This document shows, piece after piece, positions 7,175 through 12,596 of a stretch of 12,596 bases of DNA. Source of the DNA: a bacterium (lineage in GTDB: Bacteria; SM23-31; JAUVVT01); the NCBI GenBank assembly GCA_030616165.1, contig JAUWXV010000095.1:1-12596 (forward strand), in the 5' to 3' direction. Below the pieces are notes generated by a model. The model searched no databases, was not told the origin of the DNA, and saw nothing but the letters and a program-made list of their open reading frames with translations. Both the position numbers and the translations under genes were made by a program. Position 1 is the first letter of the stretch. The number at the start of each line of letters is the position of its first letter.

Positions 7175-7318
7175 TCCCCCAATTAATAAATTCTTTGTTA
7201 TTTTATATTATTTTTTACTTTATTATTTATATCTTTGGTTTATAAAACGTTTTTTGGTTTTGGATTTTTAATTTTTTTTAGAAAAGTTTGAATAAAAAAT
7301 TTAGATTGTTTTTCTATT

Positions 7319-9943
7319 TTAAAGTTTTTCTGAAAAATAATAAACAGCATTAAACAGGAGTTTGAAGGTTGAATGAGATTGCCCTCTGTATTGAATGGGG
7401 AATCCGAGCAGGATTAATTTGCCTTTTCCGTATGGGACTACAACTGCTGATGCTTTTTGTCTAATTATTTTATCACCATTAATATATCCACTTAAGAGCA
7501 AATTTTCACTGGGATATTTTGCAATAACAGATGGTTTTGAATCTTTTTTAAATGTTGCGATGATTTCGAAAACAGGGCTTCCAGAGAATATTCCACAACC
7601 CTCTTCGGGCATCCCATAAGAAACAGGATTATTGTTGTTGAATTCCATTTTTAAGATGGAACCCGAGCAAAAGAATTCTTCGGGCTTTATGTTTGTTAGT
7701 ATATTTTTTATCGGAATATCAAAATGGTCAACAGCAAGGTTACATGAAGTATTCAATGTTATAATAGTTCCTCCGTTCTCGGCGAATTTTTTCAGGTTGT
7801 TTATTCCAGTTTCACCAATTCCACCAGCATATTGAGGAGGGATTGTTTCTTTTGGATGTCCGTTTATTATGGACGAAGTCCGCTGACTCGGAATTATTAT
7901 TACATCAAATCTATCATCGAGATTACCTGCTTTGATATCCTCGTTATGTATATTTTTATATGGTATTTCAAACTGTTCAAACAGCCATCTTGTCCATCCT
8001 TCATCTGCATTTGCTACCCAAGATTTATATAATCCAACACCGGGCGTTTTTATTTCAAACATTTCTACATCTGGCTTTCTTTTTATTCCTGATATTTGAA
8101 TTGAGAGTTCTTTTGCGATTGATTCTATCTGATAAAATGAAATGTTACCTCTTGGGATGACAAATGTTCCTTGTGGACAATGTTTTTCGGATTCATTAAA
8201 AGGATTTTTAGTACAGAAGACTCTGCCGTTGTTTTTCAGGATTCTATTGATAGCAGTAAAACAATTGTTATAATTGTGAGAAATAAGATAACCATAGTCG
8301 TCTGAACCTGAGACGTTTCCTTTTTGAGGTTCAGCAGTCTTAATTTTTGAGATAGAAATATTTTCAGGGAGAAGAGTACCGGCAGGTATTACTTTTACAC
8401 CCATTTGGAGAGGGATAATCCATCCGGCTACGTCATATGACCTTAAAGGAGAACCTTTGAAAGATACAGTTCTAACGATGCCCTGCCATAGCTGTGGATA
8501 TTTCCGAAGGTCAGGATATTCCTGTCTTTCGAAAATATTTTTAACAAAAAGTGCAAATGGCTGTGACATTGGGATGATATATGTTCCAGATGGATAAGTA
8601 ATTCCATTGCATATAAATGGTTCATCAGCCTGATAGATATCTATTCCAAGAAGAATCATTTTATTAAGCAATAATGCCATAGTAGGGGGGTCGTGCTGAG
8701 TTTGTGGGATAATCCAGGCGTATGGGGGTTCATTTTTAAATTTATTTATGATATCTTTTCCCATTTTATATTTGTTATAAAGGAGTTCATCTTTATACTT
8801 TGCGGCGGCTTTTAGTACTGCTTTTGATGCGGTTAGGCAGTAATCCACAGCGTCACCAATTCTCCACCATCCCCCTTTCCAAGGGCTGGGATAAAATGCG
8901 GATATTGTAAGGTCTTTATATGCTTCTGGAAAGTCTCTGACTGTATAAAAATGAGGTGTTGCATATCTAAAAAGAGCAGTCTCGGTTAAAATGGAGATTA
9001 TGTTGTGAGCGTCTACAACCTGAGTGACATATCCTGGGTACCATGAATCATATATTATCCTTGAGATAGCTCCAGACTGATTGGCTTTTTCAAATTCTGC
9101 TCCCATAGCCGAACCGATAAGGTTTTTCCATCTGACAATCATTGGATGAACGTTCGGATTAGTTGGTTCGGCATCAGGTGGAATCCATATCCTTGCTGGG
9201 AATGGAGCGGTCTGATGATGATTGTAAAGAATTACCGGAAACCACTCTTTGTTTGCGATAATTGTTAAGTATTTCGTCTCTGGCATATTAACCATATATG
9301 AGTCGCGATTATTGTCGTGACCCACATATTTGTGATAAAGCCATGGTAAAGGGCTTGTTTCGTGTGGAGTCCCGAGATTTTTGTAATACCAATCGGCAAC
9401 TATATTCATTCCATCAGGATTTGCAAATACAAGTATAAGGATTACATTATTTAGAATGAAATTTGTTTCATTGTCGTCACGACTCACAAGTTCGTATGCA
9501 AGTTGAATATTGTGCTGAGCAGGGGCACACTCTGTTGCATGAAGCCCTCCATCAATATAAACAACCGCCTTTCCCTCAGATGCGAGCCTTTCGGCTTCAC
9601 TTTCAGTAAGGTTTCCTACAAGTGAAAGATTTTTTGATATTTCTTTATACTTTTCAATATTTGAAATATTTTCTTCAGAAGAGATTGCTGCATAAATCAT
9701 GGGTCTGCCCATCGAGGTTTTACCAATATTATAAAGTTTAATTCTTCCTGACTCCTTTTCAAGTGCTTTAAAATATTCGACTGCCTGTTCATAGGTTGCA
9801 AGTTTATAATCAGAACCAACTTTAAAACCAATAATCTTTTCAGGTGGAGTTATATCCTGAGCGTAAATGGTGTAGAAAGAGAATGAAAAAAGCAAAAGAA
9901 ATACAAATATAAAACATCTGAATAAATTATTATTTATTGACAT
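7319..9943 (-). CDS. Secreted M14-family zinc carboxypeptidase with C-terminal amidotransferase-like domain
   Basis: An 874-residue exported metallopeptidase. Residues 1-28 are a Sec signal peptide (cut before Q29). The M14 domain covers about 45-370. Zinc ligands are H135 and E138 in G-G-L-H-A-T-E, with the third His in Y-N-H-H-Q (H242 or H243). N212-R213 in N-N-R-D-S matches the substrate-carboxylate Asn-Arg pair, and E321 in I-L-T-E-T-A is the expected catalytic Glu. All key residues are present, so it should be active in trimming C-terminal residues from peptides or in cutting cell-wall peptides. The long second half holds a mixed region and, from about 680, a Rossmann-like segment (D-V-I-I-I-P-S, then E-N-G-G-T-I-I-T) resembling class I glutamine-amidotransferase/ThuA-like domains, here non-catalytic or of unknown role. 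It converges on the cohesin/dockerin gene with a 144-base AT-rich gap lacking a GC-rich terminator. The Shine-Dalgarno is weak. It could supply peptides to a protein-fermenting lifestyle. Confidence 0.93.
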   Translation of the reverse strand: MSINNNLFRCFIFVFLLLFSFSFYTIYAQDITPPEKIIGFKVGSDYKLATYEQAVEYFKALEKESGRIKLYNIGKTSMGRPMIYAAISSEENISNIEKYKEISKNLSLVGNLTESEAERLASEGKAVVYIDGGLHATECAPAQHNIQLAYELVSRDDNETNFILNNVILILVFANPDGMNIVADWYYKNLGTPHETSPLPWLYHKYVGHDNNRDSYMVNMPETKYLTIIANKEWFPVILYNHHQTAPFPARIWIPPDAEPTNPNVHPMIVRWKNLIGSAMGAEFEKANQSGAISRIIYDSWYPGYVTQVVDAHNIISILTETALFRYATPHFYTVRDFPEAYKDLTISAFYPSPWKGGWWRIGDAVDYCLTASKAVLKAAAKYKDELLYNKYKMGKDIINKFKNEPPYAWIIPQTQHDPPTMALLLNKMILLGIDIYQADEPFICNGITYPSGTYIIPMSQPFALFVKNIFERQEYPDLRKYPQLWQGIVRTVSFKGSPLRSYDVAGWIIPLQMGVKVIPAGTLLPENISISKIKTAEPQKGNVSGSDDYGYLISHNYNNCFTAINRILKNNGRVFCTKNPFNESEKHCPQGTFVIPRGNISFYQIESIAKELSIQISGIKRKPDVEMFEIKTPGVGLYKSWVANADEGWTRWLFEQFEIPYKNIHNEDIKAGNLDDRFDVIIIPSQRTSSIINGHPKETIPPQYAGGIGETGINNLKKFAENGGTIITLNTSCNLAVDHFDIPIKNILTNIKPEEFFCSGSILKMEFNNNNPVSYGMPEEGCGIFSGSPVFEIIATFKKDSKPSVIAKYPSENLLLSGYINGDKIIRQKASAVVVPYGKGKLILLGFPIQYRGQSHSTFKLLFNAVYYFSEKL

Positions 9944-10082
9944 GTTATATCCACTTTTTATGGTAATTTATTTTTTTATACAACTTTTGCAAATTTTAAA
10001 ATATCGAGTAATTATTAGATAATGTGTTGCAACTCTAATCTCGTTAAAATGGACTGAAATACAATATAATGTTTCTTTATTA

Positions 10083-10232
10083 TGTCATTTCGACCCTGAA
10101 ACAATACTGAATCAAGTTCAGCACAGGGTTCAGGATTTTTGGAATCTATTATTTGTTTTAGATGCTAAAATGAATTCATTATGACAGCTAAGCAGGATGC
10201 TCAGCGGGAATGGCAATCTCATATAAATTTTC
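10083..10232. repeat. Palindromic dispersed-type intergenic repeat, two adjacent units
   Basis: Unit one begins TGTCATTTCGACC (10083) and ends GGAATCT (10147). Inside, ACCCTG (10093-10098) pairs with CAGGGT (10124-10129), and CTGAA (10107-10111) pairs with TTCAG (10117-10121). CCTGAA (10095-10100) and TTCAGG (10129-10134) give an alternative pairing. Unit two runs from ATGACA (10181) to GGCAATCTC (about 10220) and holds GCTAAGCA/TGCTCAGC around GGA, an 8-bp stem with one wobble when read on the minus strand. The TGTCATT and AATCTC end motifs resemble the dispersed GTCATT...AATCTC intergenic repeats seen in many bacteria. Family membership is inferred, since only these units are in view. Confidence 0.45.
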
Positions 10233-10695
10233 CAAAGTTATATTTTGTTAATTAATCGCAATTTTCGTTTTGCTTGAAGATTCTATTTTATCTATTGATT
10301 TAAAATTGAATTATTTCGATTTTTAAAAAATAAAGAAAATTTTTATTAATAACAAATGATTTTTTAGACATTTTATTATACTTAAAATTTTATTGTATTT
10401 TTTTGAATATTCTAACAAATTAAAATTACTGGATTATTTAATGAAATGTTTACGATAAAAGTGTAATTTTTGTTCTTTGAAATAAGTAATGGTTTTGTTT
10501 TATTTTTGGTTGAATGATAGTTGTAGAATACTGCTTAGTTTTTAAGTTTTTGTCTTCTTTTATAATAAAATCCAATATTTTTTTAAGTATTTTTTTGATT
10601 TATTTTTAGTTATATTGTATGAAAACTTACAGAGTTTATATTTATCCTTTTTCAAGGTATTACTTAAAAATTAAATTTAATTCGATTATTAAGAT

Positions 10696-10700
10696 AGGAG
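10696..10700 (+). promoter_or_regulatory. Ribosome binding site of the sulfatase
   Basis: AGGAG six bases before the ATG at 10707 fixes the start of the sulfatase and places the twin-arginine motif at residues 5-11. Confidence 0.75.
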
Positions 10701-10706
10701 TGAATT

Positions 10707-12263
10707 ATGTCAGAGATGACACGGAGAGAGTTTGGTAAAAATCTGGCAGGAGCAGTGGGTGTGTCAGCTTTAGCTTCTGTATTGTCTGAAAACATGCCAT
10801 TCGCCAGAAATAATGAAAAACCGAATATTGTCTTCATTTGTTCGGACCAACACAGCTATAAATATACCGGATATGCTGGTCATCCTATTGTTAAGACACC
10901 TAATTTGGACCGGATTGCCAGTCGAGGAGTAGTCTTTACAAATGCTTATTGCGGACATCCAGTATGTGTTGCATCTCGTTCCAGCATGATGACAGGTATG
11001 TATGCTTCAGACTGCAATTCATTTTGCAACTCCACTGTCTGGGATGGCAGTCATCCCCTATGGGGCATGCATCTAAGAGGTGCTGGATACTATTGTCGTG
11101 CAATTGGAAAGATGGACCTTAATGATGATTTTGATACAGGGTTTGAGGAAATTAGAACCAATCGCGGGCACAGACACAATCCGGATATAACTTCTCTTTT
11201 TCGAAGGCCTGTTGCCTATCGTGTTAGGGAACGAGACGGTGTTGATGGAGGTTTCCGTAAAAAACGACATGTGGATGCCTCGAGAACAGAGGCTGCTATC
11301 AATTTTCTCAGCAGCGAATCTCGTAAATTGGATCAGCCGTGGGCATTGTATGTTGGTTTAACCGAACCGCATCCAGGATTTGTCGCCCTCAAACAGTATT
11401 ACGAGATGTATCCAACTTACAGTATAGATATGCCTGATATCCCGCCTGGTCACCTTGAAGAACTGCACCTCGTATTTCAGGAACTGCGCCATTTCAAGCG
11501 CATTGCTACGCCAATTTTAGAGGAGCGAATTCGCCGTGCGCGTGCCGGATATTATGGCTTGATAAGCGAATTAGATGAATACATCGGACAAATTTGGGAT
11601 AAATTGGAGCAGACAGACCAATTAGAAAATACTGTATTCATTTATACTTCAGACCATGGTGAGTCCTTAGGTGAGCATGGTTTATGGTATAAAAACAACC
11701 TCTACGATGTTGCGTCGCACATACCGCTTGTTGTAGCAGGTTACGGTTTGCCAAAAAGAGTAACGGTGGATACGCCTGCGGCGCATGTGGACCTTTGTGC
11801 TACTCTTTTAGACCTGGCTGGTGCTGAAATTCCCTCGACCATGCGGGGTCATTCTTTACTACCATTAATATATGGTAAATTGGAACACCACCCCGGCTTC
11901 GCTTACAGTGAATGCCACTCAGAAGGGAACTGTACGGGTTCTTTTATGATTCGCAGGGGAGACTGGAAGTATATCCACTTCACATGGTATGATGACCTAC
12001 TATTCAATGTTGCTGAGGACCCCGGTGAGTTAAATAACCTTATTAATGACCCAGGTACCGAAGGAATACAATCGGAATTGAAAGATATCCTTTACTCCCA
12101 GGTAAATCCAGAAGAAGTTACGGTTCGAGCCTTTAAGGCTCAGGAAAGGATGTTACAAGATATGGTTAACCGTATGACCGAACAAGAATTGTTCGAAACC
12201 TTCAAGGGACGTATGGGAGCTGGTCTTGCTCGTACATTGGCTACAAAATGCAAAGGACGATAA
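10707..12263 (+). CDS. Tat-exported type I sulfatase (formylglycine-dependent)
   Basis: A 518-residue alkaline-phosphatase-fold sulfatase that hydrolyses sulfate esters. The N-terminus T-R-R-E-F-G-K (residues 5-11) followed by a hydrophobic Ala/Val stretch is a twin-arginine signal, so the enzyme is exported folded. P-N-I-V-F-I-C-S-D-Q-H (39-49) supplies a metal-binding Asp (D47). The sulfatase signature C87-V-A-S-R91 followed by S-S-M-M-T-G is the site where Cys is oxidised to formylglycine; it has Ala where the commoner motif has Pro. S-D-H-G-E-S-L-G-E-H-G near residue 314 is the second metal-binding signature. Length fits the family. The substrate (glycan, choline sulfate or other) cannot be told from sequence. 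A formylglycine-generating or anaerobic maturation enzyme is needed and is not in the window. Sampled GC (11521-11580 about 48%, 11941-12000 about 43%) greatly exceeds that of the TPR gene (4201-4260, 25%), suggesting horizontal acquisition. Confidence 0.95.
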   Translation: MSEMTRREFGKNLAGAVGVSALASVLSENMPFARNNEKPNIVFICSDQHSYKYTGYAGHPIVKTPNLDRIASRGVVFTNAYCGHPVCVASRSSMMTGMYASDCNSFCNSTVWDGSHPLWGMHLRGAGYYCRAIGKMDLNDDFDTGFEEIRTNRGHRHNPDITSLFRRPVAYRVRERDGVDGGFRKKRHVDASRTEAAINFLSSESRKLDQPWALYVGLTEPHPGFVALKQYYEMYPTYSIDMPDIPPGHLEELHLVFQELRHFKRIATPILEERIRRARAGYYGLISELDEYIGQIWDKLEQTDQLENTVFIYTSDHGESLGEHGLWYKNNLYDVASHIPLVVAGYGLPKRVTVDTPAAHVDLCATLLDLAGAEIPSTMRGHSLLPLIYGKLEHHPGFAYSECHSEGNCTGSFMIRRGDWKYIHFTWYDDLLFNVAEDPGELNNLINDPGTEGIQSELKDILYSQVNPEEVTVRAFKAQERMLQDMVNRMTEQELFETFKGRMGAGLARTLATKCKGR

Positions 12264-12316
12264 AATAGTATTTTAATAAATACCAAATTTCACAACGATA
12301 TTAAAATTTGAACTGC

Positions 12317-12463
12317 TTAATCCTTGTTAGTAACTCTTGTTTTGGCAATGAGTTCGTCATCCTCGTCCAGCCCGGTAATAAGGTAATAACTCCAACCAAT
12401 CACAAGCCTTGAAGAATTGGTAAATTTAATTCCGAATTTATCCCGGGATATATGTCGTGTAAT
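12317..12463 (-). pseudogene. Coding-like remnant directly in frame after the oxidoreductase stop
   Basis: After the TAA at 12466-12464 the same minus-strand frame continues for 48 codons to a TAA at 12319-12317. The stretch reads like real protein: S-S-R-L-V-I-G-W-S-Y-Y-L, then T-G-L-D-E-D-D-E-L-I-A-K, and a basic end. It has no ATG, and the only GTG is internal. It may be the decayed 3' end of a lost gene or a readthrough extension. I do not recognise the family. The oxidoreductase itself ends at a normal place for its family, which favours a remnant or chance. Confidence 0.3.
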
Positions 12464-12596
12464 TTAGTGTTTCGTAGTAATAAATTTCTTTTTATCTTTC
12501 TTACATATAATTTGAGTAACATTTCTTCCAGACAAAATTGCACTGGGTAATCCGCCACCCGGTTCAACCCACTGTCCTGCCATATAAAAATTCTTG
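12464..12596 (-). CDS. C-terminal end of a CrtI/phytoene desaturase-like FAD oxidoreductase (partial)
   Basis: Only the last 43 residues are in the window; the gene runs off the right edge. They read N-F-Y-M-A-G-Q-W-V-E-P-G-G-G-L-P, then A-I-L-S-G-R-N-V-T-Q-I-I-C, ending in a Lys-rich tail. The G-Q-W-V-x-P-G-G-G-x-P block followed by S-G-R is the C-terminal FAD-contacting motif of the phytoene desaturase/carotenoid isomerase-type amine oxidoreductase family, which handles carotenoids or other hydrophobic substrates using FAD. The exact substrate cannot be told from the tail. It converges on the sulfatase with about 200 bases between the stops. Confidence 0.8.
   Translation of the reverse strand, partial: KNFYMAGQWVEPGGGLPSAILSGRNVTQIICKKDKKKFITTKH

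Larger units (their letters stand above)
9944..10706. other. Non-coding 763-base AT-rich gap between divergent genes
   Basis: No convincing gene is present. The gap must hold the minus-strand promoter of the carboxypeptidase and the plus-strand promoter of the sulfatase. Its only GC-richer island is the palindromic repeat at 10083-10232. A perfect TATAAT lies at 10561-10566 but lacks a -35 at the right distance. A possible 38-codon frame from 10619 overlaps the sulfatase start and shows no ribosome binding site or recognisable sequence, so I do not call it. From 10235 to 10690 I see only AT-rich sequence. Confidence 0.6.

Noticed and set aside
7175-7318. Terminator in the convergent gap
   Set aside because: There are T-rich runs and an AAAACGTTTT palindrome, but no GC-rich stem followed by a T-run on either strand.
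10619-10737. Possible 38-codon ORF upstream of and overlapping the sulfatase start
   Set aside because: No ribosome binding site, no recognisable sequence, and AT-rich chance frames of this size are common.

Overview
The window is AT-rich, roughly 25-30% GC in the sampled core genes. It reads as a chromosome segment of a member of the Fibrobacterota-Chlorobiota-Bacteroidota (FCB) superphylum or a related candidate phylum. The clearest pointer is a secreted protein that ends in a type IX secretion sorting domain with the YQNYPNPFN signature. That signature is typical of Ignavibacteria, KSB1, Marinimicrobia and Cloacimonadota-like lineages. Several products carry export signals (three or four Sec-type, one Tat), so much of the window serves the cell envelope and secretion. 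I cannot assign a genus.

Layout. At 83-700 (+) lies a thioredoxin-fold protein interrupted by an in-frame TGA at 314-316. The TGA sits exactly where iodothyronine deiodinases carry selenocysteine (G-A-C-T-U-P-P), so I read it as one selenoprotein gene and not two broken ORFs. It has a good promoter, a near-perfect ribosome binding site and a strong terminator at 787-822. At 977-1153 (-) is a tiny Cys/His protein, and at 1325-1400 (-) a complete tRNA-Phe(GAA) followed by a long imperfect hairpin. At 1596-2456 (-) is an HDOD-domain signalling protein. Two large exported proteins follow on the + strand: a protein with about 17 TPRs fused to a C-terminal parvulin PPIase domain (2713-5043), and a cohesin-dockerin-cohesin-like protein with a type IX sorting tail (5360-7174). 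A CRP-like palindrome lies in front of the second. Convergent to these is a secreted M14 zinc carboxypeptidase with a C-terminal amidotransferase-like domain (7319-9943, -).

A 763-base AT-rich gap (9944-10706) holds nested palindromes that look like a dispersed intergenic repeat. It is followed by a Tat-exported type I sulfatase (10707-12263, +) of clearly higher GC than its surroundings. The right edge holds the C-terminal tail of a CrtI/phytoene-desaturase-like oxidoreductase (-), followed in the same frame by a coding-like stretch without a start.

There is no obvious single operon. Most genes have their own intergenic regions. The unifying theme is extracytoplasmic proteins: folding and scaffolding (TPR-parvulin, cohesin/dockerin), peptide degradation (M14) and sulfate-ester degradation (sulfatase). 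The selenoprotein is the most distinctive item. No selenocysteine machinery (selA, selB, selC, selD) is present in the window.
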